64,000 nt of DNA, taken from NCBI GenBank assembly GCA_035610365.1, contig CM069436.1, positions 86,863,912-86,927,911 on the forward strand. The letters run 5' to 3'. The DNA comes from Aquatica leii. Taxonomy: Eukaryota; Arthropoda; Insecta; Coleoptera; Lampyridae. The position numbers and the translations under genes were made by a program. Positions 9,306 through 18,900 of this stretch are shown here, piece by piece (position 1 is the stretch's first letter; every line of letters begins with the position of its first letter). A model generated the notes under the pieces. It had not been told where the DNA came from and did no database searches. It saw nothing but the letters and a program-made list of their open reading frames with translations.

Positions 9306-11346
9306 ATGGATAGCGACATAAACTTTTACGTTGAGGAAGAAATATTTTCATCTGAAAATGAATATTATTTTGAAAATTTCAATGATTCTAAAAATTGTAA
9401 TGAAAACCCAACTGACTTTTCTGCGGTTTTAGATATTCCTAGTCCATCAAGTGCTACTTACGCCGTTTACCAAGATGAAGTTTGTCAAATTTATAATCGA
9501 GCAGCAATTGACGCAATAAATAAAGCCGCCAAAGAAGAAACGAAACTAGCATTAGAACTAATAGAATTAGACGACCAAGGGTGTCCTAACATTGCAGTTG
9601 TAACAGACGGAGCGTGGAGCAAACAGTCGTATCGCACTAATTATAACGCTTTGTGAGGTGTTGCGTGTATAGTTGGACTACGGACAAAGAAGGTGCTCTA
9701 TATGGCCGTTAAAAATAAGTTTTGTTTGGTGTGTGCACTGAAGGATTTGTACAAAAATAATCAATGTCCAGAGCACATCTGTTATGGAAATTGGACCGGT
9801 CCATCAACTGGAATGGAGGCAGTCATTTTAGTAAAGGATTTCCAAAAAACAATAGAGATGTATGAAATATGTAAAATTAGTGGGTGACGGCGATAGCAGC
9901 GTGCATCGAAAACTTGTGGAGTCGATGCCCTGTGGTACTTCTACTGTAATACAAAAAAATGAATGCAAAAACGGTATTTTGCGTAATTACATAAATAAAC
10001 TACGAGAAGTCAAAAAACCAAAAACGAATTAAAAGACATTATCTCAGAAAATATTCTCAGGCTTCGTAGTAAAGTTACTAAGTCATTCAATTTAGAAAAA
10101 TCCAAGATGTGACTACAGATATAAAAATTAAAGAACTAGAACTTGATGTTTTAAATGCACCGAGCATATTTTTTGTGATCATACGGGGTTATTTTTGTAC
10201 CGGTGCTAAAACCAAAAACAATATTATTCAAGATTTTGAAGAAAGCGGTTTATTTAAGGAAATAATGACTGCAGTATGTCGTGTATCTTACGATTCTAAG
10301 AGTTTGATACATGATGTTACCAACAATTCCGCAGCACTTTAAAATTCCCACGTTGCGAAATTTGTTGGTGGTAAACGTGTGAATTTTGCTTTTCACCGTA
10401 GTTATCAAATTAGGAGTAAAACTGCTGTAGCGCATAATGAATTAGGTACACTCCACGAAATCGTGAAAACTACAGCCAATAGTACGTACGTAAGTAGTAG
10501 TTATTTTGCGAAAAACAAAAGCGTAAAATTGATTTGCAATCAAAAAGCAATACGTTACCGTACTAAGTACTCTGGAATCGCAGATGCTGATTATAAACCG
10601 GATGCAGCTGAACCAACGCCGGATATGCTAGAGAAATAATTAAACGAAGCAGCGCAGAAATTTGTACAGAAATTGTTTTTGAAGCGAGAAGAAATTTTGA
10701 ATAAAACTATTGGTCAACACCGAAACAGTCGGTGGTACGAAGAGCGGTGGAAAATATTGACAGACAGACAAATTTTGACCGCATTTGTAAATTGTGCAGA
10801 GCAACTTCGTATGCAAATGTAATAAAAAATGTATTATACCAACAGTTTACAGAAAGTGCTGCTAAAAGATATGGGAAAAAAATATGAGCTTTGAGCCATA
10901 GACGATTTTCAAGAGGTCACGAATATAAAAGTTAATCCTTGGGGTTTATTTGTGGATGAAATTCACCCATGTTTGGCAGCATCTCCAGACAAAGTAGTAG
11001 ATGAAAATGCGATTGTAGAAATCAAATGCCCATACGGTGCAAAAATGTACACTCCGATGGAAGCCGTTATAAAGAATAAAATCAAATTTTGACGAGCAGA
11101 GGAAATCAAATTAAAATTAAAACAAAATGACAGCTACATGTACCAAATCCAAGGGCAATTAAATATCGTAAGAAAAGATATTTGCTATTTTTTTGTTTGG
11201 ATTCCTACTGGTATTTCTGTAGAAAAGATTTAAATCGATACTTTGTTTTGGGAGAAAAAATGCTTTCGAAGCTTGAACAATTTTATTATATAGCATTGTT
11301 ACCCGAAATTTTGGATTCAAGACAATCACGACAGCTACCTATTTGA
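9306..11346 (+). pseudogene. Mutator-like transposase fused to YqaJ-type nuclease (broken)
   Basis: The start ATG at 9306 gives an acidic N terminus (MDSDINFYVEEE). The transposase domain follows: 'VVTDGAWSKQSY' with the first aspartate (about 9597), 'NAL' stop 'GVACIVG', 'KFCLVCA', then after a frameshift 'LVGDGDSSVHRKL' with the second aspartate (about 9880) and 'ECKNGILRNYINKL'. Next come 'FVGGKRVNFAFHRSYQ' (about 10360) and 'DADYKPDA'. The C-terminal YqaJ-like exonuclease/recombinase domain (about 10715-11230) shows 'GLFVDEIHPCLAASPDK', 'VEIKCPYGA' (the D...ExK metal site) and 'YMYQIQGQLNIVRKDICYFF'. It ends 'PEILDSRQSRQLPI' stop. At least one nonsense codon and two or three frameshifts inactivate it. 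The transposase would cut and join TIR ends; the nuclease's role in transposition is not established. Confidence 0.88.
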
Positions 11347-12239
11347 GAGACATTTTTAAATTAATGTATGTGGAAAAAACTGTATCTTCTGAAATTTAAT
11401 GTCAAGGATGTACATCTGTAAAGTTGTTACTTTTTCCCCTTTTTTAAATTAATTTATATGCATACAAAATAATATACAGGCTGACTTATAATTATTTATA
11501 CATAGTTGATTATTATTAGTAATGTTTATTTGTAAGATTGTTTATTTATGCGTTGACAACAGTATGTTGGTACCTATTTTGGACTGATGTATTTATTGTT
11601 TTAAATTTTTCTCGTCACTATTAACATTGTTAGCTAATATGTCGTAAATAAATATCTTTAGGCAATTTTATTTTTATTCGTTATGAATGAATTTCAATAT
11701 TGTAATCAAATTGATTACGTACTTGGTGTATTATTAGATTGATTTGAATAAATAAATGCGTTAGCAAATTAAGTAAGTTTCTACCTAACAGTTTACAAAC
11801 AGTTATAATCCTTTTGTTAGTAATCCGATTGTTTAACAACGGGTGGTCGCCGGCACAGGTCCCTGGTTAATGGGTTGCCTATATTTGTACGAAATTTTAA
11901 CAAAATTAATAGAACATTTTTTAATCGCTAACTTAATTAATTCGTCACCATGTAGAATGTAAACATACATCGATGCATGTAGGTCAGTAAAATACATGTA
12001 TGTAACGGGGTAAAAGAATAAAAACTTATAAAGATAAATTCCGTTGGCAGTATCAATTAAAACTTATGTTTTATTTGTAACGTGATATTATCCATATTTA
12101 TTAAAAAAAAAAAACTATTCGCGATTTAGCCCGTTGGAGAAAAGATTGTTTTAAATAATACTTAAATTACTTTTTTAATCATACTGCTACAAAGTGAGAT
12201 ATCTTGATTAGCGTTTCACTATTCTACGGTACAAGACGT
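11347..12239. other. 3' noncoding interior of the Mutator-like element
   Basis: AT-rich, no coding signal. AATAAA-type words occur at 11648 and 11749 and could have ended the transposase transcript. GATGCATGTAGG near 11973 is related to the GTGCATGTA words on the left side. Confidence 0.45.
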
Positions 12240-12877
12240 CCTAACTAAATACAACCCTTAACGGTTAAAGGTTAGTCTAGGGAACTATCACTCGAAACCG
12301 TTCTACGTAACTGTCAGAATTAATTATATCAAACAATAATGTCTATTGACAGATTAGTGACAAATGTCATATGTATTACCCAGCCTACTACCTGGAATAT
12401 TGAAATAATTGAATTATGTATTAATATCAAACAAATTCTTAACTCATTAACGGTTAAAATGGGAACCCTTATACCAATTCATGCGAAATTTTATTGTGTT
12501 CTTGACAATCCTAATATGTACAGGCCATTCCGTTTGAAAAAACTGAGTTTTACGCATATAAAAGTTGTCAACTTCGGCATTATATTATGAACACTCTGTA
12601 TGTGTATTAGATCTTTACAAAACGTTGGTTAAAAGATGATAATTTTGATGAATAGTGATAAAATAATCGCAGTCTAAAGTGCATAATTTGAAAAGATATG
12701 AATTTTTAAAGTTGATGTTACAAATGTAAAAATTCTCAAAAACATCTAAATATCTCAAAGTAAAAAGTATAGCATTCCATATAAAATAAAAAAGATGATG
12801 TCACTTCGGGTATAACTGGAAATGATACGTTCGTGAATATATTTTAATTATAAAGCCAATAACCATTTACTTAATAT
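12240..12877 (-). repeat. Right terminal inverted repeat of the Mutator-like element
   Basis: This is the inverted copy of the left arm. The best-conserved portion is 12450-12877 (counterpart 7246-7690). The open frame at 12339-12590 lies entirely within the repeat and is not a gene. Confidence 0.8.
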
Positions 12878-13019
12878 TTAAAATTAAATTATGATTGGAA
12901 GTATAAAAACTTTTAACGAACGGGTTACGTGAAAAACCCTGTATAAACAAGTCAAAAGAATATAGAGAAAAATTGTTATTTTTTAACGTATCTTGCTTTC
13001 CCTTCAAGACATGGAATTT

Positions 13020-13345
13020 TTTTCTAAAAAAAATCGTCATAGGCAGGATTCGAACCTAGGATTATATATGGAATTTACTTTAAATTGTAAATCAAATATC
13101 TAATGAACTGTTAATGTTAGAAAACATTTTTATTTAAATAAATTGTTAGAAAGAATTAGAAACTGTAAAAATAATTCGAATAATTTACATACGTACATAA
13201 TTATATAAGAAAAACTTTAAAAAATTGCGGATACACTCATTTCCGGTTTCTTTATCAGACCCATAATAAAACCGAGAGAATATAAAAAGTCGGCTCCATA
13301 GCGAATTTCAAGTTACTAGGACTTTTGGTTCGAGAGTTATCCAAA
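13020..13345 (+). mobile_element. Inverted-repeat family 'TR-A', copy B (internal part)
   Basis: The block from AAATCGTC...GCAGGATTCGA to GAGTTATCC matches 6923-7243 in the same orientation (ACATACGTAC, CCGGTTTCTTTATCA, GAGAATATAAAAAG, GGACTTTTGGTTC). Neither terminal inverted repeat is present. The first 25 bp, read on the minus strand, resemble a tRNA T-arm (GGTTCGAATCC), but no tRNA A box precedes it. Confidence 0.7.
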
Positions 13346-13379
13346 GATAATTTAAATAAGATGCAGCACGGTCAATAAA

Positions 13380-13535
13380 ATTATTCAAAATGACCCATTT
13401 TCTCTCTCCAGTCAACAAGCCATCTTTACTTCTTTTCAAGAAGCAAAAATATTTACTATTTTTGATATAAATGCTGCCTTCCATCAAACTCCGTTAATAG
13501 AAAAGTCTCTTCTTTCTCTTTGATCTCTAGCTGGC
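13380..13535 (+). pseudogene. Ty3/gypsy RT fragment
   Basis: One frame gives 'AKIFTIFDINAAFHQTPL', the LTR-retrotransposon RT block (sxxDLxxxYHQIPL) containing the first catalytic aspartate. The piece ends where an antisense RTE-like sequence begins at about 13540. Sequence after that insertion (from about 14376) looks like a later part of the same kind of element, so the two may have been one copy with an internal deletion. Confidence 0.65.
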
Positions 13536-13540
13536 GTTTG

Positions 13541-14320
13541 GTTTGGACCGGCTTCTAAGCCCGTACGCTGCTGTGGGTGCCAATGGTTGTCGAATATGGT
13601 TGTCGAATGTCGTTTACGAAACTTTTCCATGCCTGACGGTCCCTGGTTATGGTCCTAGTCTCTTCGAGGTTTAGCCGGCGATTCCTCACATCTCCTTCGA
13701 CCTACTTAATCCAGGTTTTCTTTGGTGCTGTTCAATGCACTCTCCAGTAGGCGGGTCGATTTCGCCAGAGGAATTTGTGTGGTAGGCGGCTGTCATCCAT
13801 TCTGCAAACATGTCCGAACCATCGTAATCACCTTTTCTGGGTCTGTTCCTCGATCATCGGCTGTTCGCCACATCGAAGTCGAATATCCTCGTTGCGGATA
13901 CGGTCGCGAAGCGAGACTCGTAAGATTTGGCGTAAGCATCGCATTTGGAATACCTCAAGTTTCTCCAGATCCAACTTTAGCATTGTCCAAGTTTCCGATG
14001 CATAGAGAAGAATTGGCAAGATCAGGATCTGGAAGAGGCGGATCTTGGTCTTTGTGGTGATGTTGGTTTGCTTCCACAGACACCACTTCAGTGAAGCAAA
14101 AGCCGCAAAAGCTTGACCAATTCGCGCGAGGATCTCTGCTGTGAACGCTACTTTCTTCTCTTGTACTATCGACCCCAGGTACTTAAATTCTTGGACTTGT
14201 TCTATTTGGACGCCATCGAGTTTCACTATGGCTGGTGACCCAACCGTTGTCAGCACCTTCGTCTTCTCTGTGTTGATCTTAAGACCGTACATCTGGGCAG
14301 TGCGGTTAATATCTTAGATG
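13541..14320 (-). pseudogene. RTE-like non-LTR retrotransposon 3' fragment
   Basis: A 154-residue minus-strand open stretch (14292-13828) begins 'MYGLKINTEKTKVL' and contains 'EFKYLGSIVQE', 'LWKQTNITTKTKIRLF', 'LPILLYASETWT', 'MRCLRQILRVSLRDRIRN' and 'GEQPMIEEQ'. These are RT thumb and distal-domain motifs of a common insect RTE-like family. The match continues in decayed frames to about 13541 ('FAEWMTAAYH', 'DIRQPL'). It is 5'-truncated, as expected of a LINE insertion, and separates two gypsy fragments of opposite strand. The relatively long open stretch suggests a younger age than most neighbours. Plus-strand frames at 13722-14060 are shadows. Confidence 0.88.
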
Positions 14321-14375
14321 GTGTTCGTTGCTTCAGAATGATCGTCAGAAAAGTATAACACTAAATCCAAAGCAG

Positions 14376-14610
14376 GAAAAGATTATGTCAAAACTTCGTG
14401 TTTTAGAACGTATTGTTTCAGCAAATTCCCGGTTCCTTAAATAATACTGTCGATGGTTTATCTCGGTTATTTGACACTGATGATCATATACATCTCAATA
14501 ATTGTCCCATTAATTTTCAGATAATGTTAAAATTTCAGTCTTTTATTTCTATTAAAAAAAACATCAGCAATCTCATGAATATTGCAAACTCATTTGTAAC
14601 CGCATAAGAA
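14376..14610 (+). pseudogene. Ty3/gypsy fragment after RNase H
   Basis: 'FQQIPGSLNNTVDGLSRLFD' matches the gypsy segment between RNase H and integrase (family form Y-x-PGxxNxVADxLSR). It continues open to a stop at 14605. It resumes downstream of the RTE-like insertion in the same strand as the RT fragment at 13380-13535; about 250 residues expected in between are missing. Confidence 0.65.
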
Positions 14611-14899
14611 GTAATGAGTCTGTTGATTCATTGTGTGAGTAGAAAAAACTCAAAAAAGTAGTACTTTCCAAAAATCCCGAACAGTCGCGAGAAGATTTCG
14701 GTGGGACGGAATCTACCAGGTGGCAATGAAATGTCATCCATTGAAACTCAGTAATAAAAGTTTTCTTTTCAAGCAGAAATTATCCACGCTTTGAGGAAAG
14801 AAGGTCGAATTCTTGTCAACAAGAATCTGTATAGCGCTGCCCATTATGTTAATGTTTTCAAAATGATAGAATAAGAGAAGATTGGCGGTGGAGCAGAAA

Positions 14900-15315
14900 A
14901 TGAAAACAATTTTGCTTTTCACATAAACAAAGAGTGTGGTGATAACACAGCAACGTTTTCGTTCACATTTCAGGCAAAGTGAGCCCCCTGTAGACAGACA
15001 ATGAAAAGACTGTTGCAAAAAAATGGCACCACGTTGAAGCCAAAACAACCGCATTTGGACACCAGAAAATGTTAAAACTACGATAGAGGCAGTGACCAGA
15101 AGTTCCAGTAAATCAAAAAAATCGTGTGATGTCAAATCGTTTCCCAGAAACATTTCATGATAAATCACTATGGTCACCACACAGTTCTGACCTGAACCCC
15201 GGCGACTTTTTCTTGTTGAGGTTCATGAAGAACAAAATCTTCCGAGAAAACTATACAACTCTGTTGCACTTACGTGCCACAATCATCAACTTCTTTACGT
15301 AGTGACAGAAGACCG
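14900..15315 (+). pseudogene. Tc1/mariner-superfamily transposase remnant (internally deleted)
   Basis: The N-terminal part reads 'RFRSHFRQSEPPVDRQ' and then 'RIWTPENVKTTIEAVTRSSS', matching the helix-turn-helix region (DUF4817-like; RTPENVxRVRxAVxRSPxRS) of insect mariner-like transposases. About 15160-15290 gives 'WSPHSSDLNPGDFFLLRFMK' (family: WPPRSPDLxPxDFFLWGYLK) with the last catalytic aspartate. The central catalytic domain is missing, so the copy is dead. No TIR pair was identified. The antisense frame at 14734-15180 is a shadow. Confidence 0.8.
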
Positions 15316-15419
15316 TTTTGTAAAAAATTAGTATCCAAATATTAGAAACTACGTCATCATTTAAAGTAAAAATTAATGCTTATCTAGCCAGTACTCTTCC
15401 TAGAAGAATTAATACACAG

Positions 15420-15485
15420 CAAACCAGTTTTAGTTAAGCGTAAGAGCGCTATGTAAAAAAAAATCATCATCAAGATGTGGGATTA
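15420..15485. repeat. Dispersed repeat, copy 2
   Basis: This matches 6556-6625: same words ACCAGTTTTAG, GCGTAAGAGCGCT and ATCAAGATGTGG. Flanks differ, so it is a short shared module of unknown source. Confidence 0.6.
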
Positions 15486-15599
15486 AATCTAATCTAATCC
15501 AATCTGTTTTTAAGATTCCTTAATTATGTCTGAAATAACCAAATGAATTACAAAAGAAAAACAATTGCATGAATGTCTTTTCAGTACGCGGGACTACTT

Positions 15600-18575
15600 T
15601 AAACAAACCGTCATATATACAGGCTGTAGTGGTTTCCTCGTTGCATCATGACGCACGAAAACATGTGCTGTGTCAATGATGTTTGGATGAACAAATACAT
15701 TTTTCTTAGAGTGATGTTAGAATGGTACTGATCAAATATTTCGTATCTGGTTTCTTAATTAAGCCAAAAACAGTGGTATACCATGTGGGTTCAAATTTTC
15801 AAAAATGTCCACCATGGGTCTGATTGTTTCACCGTATATCATCTCAGCTGACATAGTGATTGATGTCTCAAAAGCACGGTAAGCAGTATAGAATCCCAAT
15901 CTTCACTTAAGTGAATTTTTAATGCTGACTGCTGGATGGTATGCAGTAGTTTTTCAGATCCAAGTAGTCGTGTTAATTATTTAAACAGTTGACAATCGGA
16001 TTGCTTGCCTTTGTCTGTAGTAATGAACTTAGAAGCACCAAAACGCAAAATTCGGCCGTAATGTCTAACAGTGGGACAGCCTCAGGCTAACGTGAAAATC
16101 TATCTATCATCGTCAGTATATAGTGTAATCCTTGAGACGGTTTTAATAGTCTTACAATGACGATGTTCACATGAGCAAATGTTCTGTCGGCTGGAGTTTA
16201 ACTACCAATAACAGTTAAAATATGTTTATATATTTTACTTCTCCGGCAGGCGCCGCCAAAGGAACACATCGCGTTTGAGCTCCTGTACGAGGTATACTGA
16301 GCAAATCAAAAATTTTCTTTCGGCCAAGGAAAGGGATAAATGAACAAAGTTGTTTGTTAGAAAAATCACATACCAAAGTTATTCCACAATCCAACTGCAA
16401 GTCTTGAAACTTATATGATTTAGATTAGGTGCTTACGTTCAGTACTTGATAATTGTCCTTGAAAAATACCTTGTAGAGAAATTATAGTTGATAATTCTAT
16501 CGTTTCAATTCAAGAGAATACGTCGGATGACATATTCGAAAATCCCGATATGTATTGTATGTTGGTCGTGAATTGTCCGATCTAGATGACAAACTTGTCT
16601 GGAGCTTGCTGTTTCAGAACGTTATTCAACTAATGCATTAACGGTTTATGATTAGTATAAGAAGTAAAAGTACGACCCTACAAACCATGCTTAAAATACT
16701 TGCTTGGCAGGCAGCTAAGAGTTCACAATCATGCGTACTATTATAAATTTGCGCTTTGTCAAGTGTTTTTGAGAAAAACTTGCTGAAGAAACGCATCTAC
16801 GAGAAACTCAGAAGCGTCAACACTTAAAATTAGAGGCAATGAAGAAAAAGTATGCGGCAATAATGTTGCGTTTGCTAATTCTGATTTTCAATAATCAAAG
16901 GCTTTTTGGGTCCGAGTAGTCCATTCGATTTTACGTTTCTTAAGACTTTTACACAAATCAGACCATAGCTGTTGAGTCACATCAGAATGAAGAAGTGCAC
17001 GCTGAGAAAAATTGACAAGACCTAAAAAAAAATTTCTGGAAGTGAAAACTCTTGAATGGTTCTCACGCGCTCAGCAAGAAGATGTATTCCAGATTTGTTA
17101 ACTCGATACCCCAAGAATGAGATTTCATTGACACCAAATTCACATTTAGATAAACTAATGCATATTCCATGTTGGTGAATAGTGAAATAAATGTGATTCG
17201 TCTACATCTTCAGTAGTAGAAGCAACCAAGATATCGTCAAAGTAAGAATAAACAAAATCAATGATCTTACAATCAAATATAGATAACTTTAAAATGTTTG
17301 CGCAGTGTTTTTTAAACCAAACGAAAATTTGAGGAACTCAAATAGTCCAATTGGTGTAATGGATGCAGTTTTTGGTATATCTTCAGGAAAAACTGGTATG
17401 TGATGAAAGACTGGAACAATACCAACTTTAGAGAAAATGTATGGGATTTGATACCTATCGGGAAAAGTTATAGCATTTAATAATCTATAATCTCCACACG
17501 GTCTCCATGATCCATCTTTCTTGATCATATACTTTTTGACAAATTCCCAAATATAACGTATCAAAATTCTAGTTTAGCTTAAGCTAAATTCTCAGAAAAT
17601 AATCTTTTTGCTTTTGTAGAAACTGGAGCGTCTGTTGTAATTATAGTGTAAAAATGTTTATTATTAGGTACTTGCCAGGAGTTTTTCCAAAGAGTTTGGA
17701 AAACTGTTGAAATAAGCAAAAGTATCTATGTACAGAATCGATTACACAAATTGTTAACACCTGCTTAGACAAAAGTGCTGAACCAAGTCTTGAAAAGTTG
17801 GTAAAAGTATCAATCAATTGTTTGTTTTTCATAGCTATTAGTAGTCCAAAGTAACTAAAAAAGTTAGCTCCGATAATGGGATGTTGAACGTCTGCAACAA
17901 TAAAGAGCCAGCAAATTTGTCTACGTAATCCTAAATCTAAATTAACCAAATGTTGTTCAAAAGTTGAGCAGCATACAAAATGTGCTTAGATGGAGATGCA
18001 CGTTAGAGGTAATACTGAAACGTCTGCCTTGGAATGAATGCGAAATTTTTTATTAGAAAATCGATTGTACACAAACAGGGTCAGCTTCATGAGCCTTTCT
18101 CACTTGACGCGCCAAGAGAGTAGCTTTTTAGTTTTCCGAAACTTTCTTAGATTTGTAAGAGAACGGTGTCACACATTTAGTCGCTTTACTACCGAAGGGA
18201 TAGTAGTACCAAGAAATCCTAGAACGAAAAGATGATCTAGATTCATCAATGCTAGCAGTTAATTCCGCTCTAACTTACTGACCCAATCTGATGACGATGG
18301 GTAGGAGGATTTTATAGAATGCACAACAGAAAAATGTGTAGATAAAAAGTTTATAATTTTGTCCGCCCCATACATGCCAGATTATCCAATTGATCACTAC
18401 TCGATGCCAGAATTGATCGTACATTTATTGGTAAACGCTTAATCAATATGGTGTGTAAAAAAACGTCAGCTACTTGAGTGCCGGTTAGCGAGCGCGTCTC
18501 TCAAAGCAATTGGGATGGTTGTTTGTCACCCAACTCTAACTCTGTCAATAGTTTATTAACCTTACGTCCTTAGGA
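15600..18575 (-). mobile_element. Ty3/gypsy LTR retrotransposon, near full-length gag-pol, decayed
   Basis: Domains occur in gypsy order along the minus strand. Gag (18570-18290): 'LLTELELGDKQPSQLL' and 'IKRLPINVRSILASSSDQLD'. A Cys/His segment (18240-18100): 'FGSKATKCVTPFSYK' and 'RKAHEADP'. Protease (18045-17800): 'KADVSVLPL', where the catalytic DTG has become HSK, and 'IVADVQHPIIGANFF'. RT (17640-17100): '[20 protein letters not shown]' and the catalytic 'YFDDILVAS' near 17240. RNase H (about 16850) and integrase (16300-15640) follow. Many stops and frameshifts. No LTR was found at either edge. It would have copied genomic RNA to DNA and integrated it; it cannot now. Confidence 0.88.
17289..17640 (-). 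pseudogene. Gypsy reverse transcriptase palm (best-preserved part)
   Basis: About 91 codons remain open. They contain '[19 protein letters not shown]', 'YQIPYIFSK', '[20 protein letters not shown]' and '[15 protein letters not shown]', all strong Ty3/gypsy RT blocks. Just upstream (17640-17565) the linker 'APVSTKAKRL' is readable. The first catalytic aspartate block (expected IDLxxAYHQIPV) is damaged: 'VPVFHHIPV' lacks it, so the enzyme would be inactive even without the frameshifts. Confidence 0.88.
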
Positions 18576-18900
18576 CTCTTCAAACTTAGTTATGAGGCGT
18601 TTGCGGATAATGGCTGTGCCTTCTTATTTACATTGGTGTATTCAACTTTTATCTTTTTGTCGCCGCGGGGCTGCTAAATAATTTTTTCGAATTCTTTTTT
18701 TAATCACTCTCAATTGTTTTTACTAGTACTTCACGTTCACCCGTTATTTGCCTTTGTTTCATAAGATCAATTTTTTTATATTACGTTTCTCTTTGTATTT
18801 CTCCTTCCAGTTCAATTTTTAAAACCTTATATTGTCGGTGAGTTTCCCTTTTCTTTTTCTATTTCGGTATTACTATAATTTCACCTCTATTATTATTGAT
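18576..18900. other. Leader-like or unassigned DNA upstream of antisense gypsy gag
   Basis: Pyrimidine-rich on the plus strand, with no coding match. By position it may be the decayed 5' leader of the antisense gypsy element, but no primer-binding site or LTR edge was recognised. Confidence 0.35.

Larger units (their letters stand above)
7246..12877 (+). mobile_element. Mutator-like (MULE-type) DNA transposon with long terminal inverted repeats and YqaJ gene
   Basis: The outer arms are inverted copies. Starting at 7246 the sequence ATATTAAGTAAATGGTTATT is repeated as its reverse complement ending at 12877. The similarity continues inward through the block around 7310 (CCCGAAGTGACATCA), the block at 7620-7690, and GGGTTGTATTTAG near 8138-8155, matched at 12245-12260. 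The interior carries a broken Mutator-family transposase fused to a YqaJ domain. Long TIRs plus this gene are a recognised eukaryotic Mutator-like layout. I cannot find the 8-10 bp target duplication expected of MULEs: left flank GTTATCGT and right flank TTAAAATT differ. The right side may therefore be rearranged. Confidence 0.8.

Noticed and set aside
13028..13060. tRNA T-arm-like GGTTCGAATCC (minus strand) in repeat family TR-A
   Set aside because: No A box or acceptor pairing around it, and copy A has a mutated version; not a tRNA gene.
13722..14060. 112-codon plus-strand open frame
   Set aside because: It overlaps, in antisense, a minus-strand frame with strong RTE-like motifs; no independent similarity.
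14734..15180. 148-codon minus-strand open frame
   Set aside because: It overlaps the plus-strand mariner-like helix-turn-helix and catalytic motifs; its protein shows no recognisable domain.
15160..15185. TGGTCACCACACAG resembling the end of family TR-A
   Set aside because: It belongs to the mariner-like coding sequence (W-S-P region) and lacks the other bases of the family terminus.
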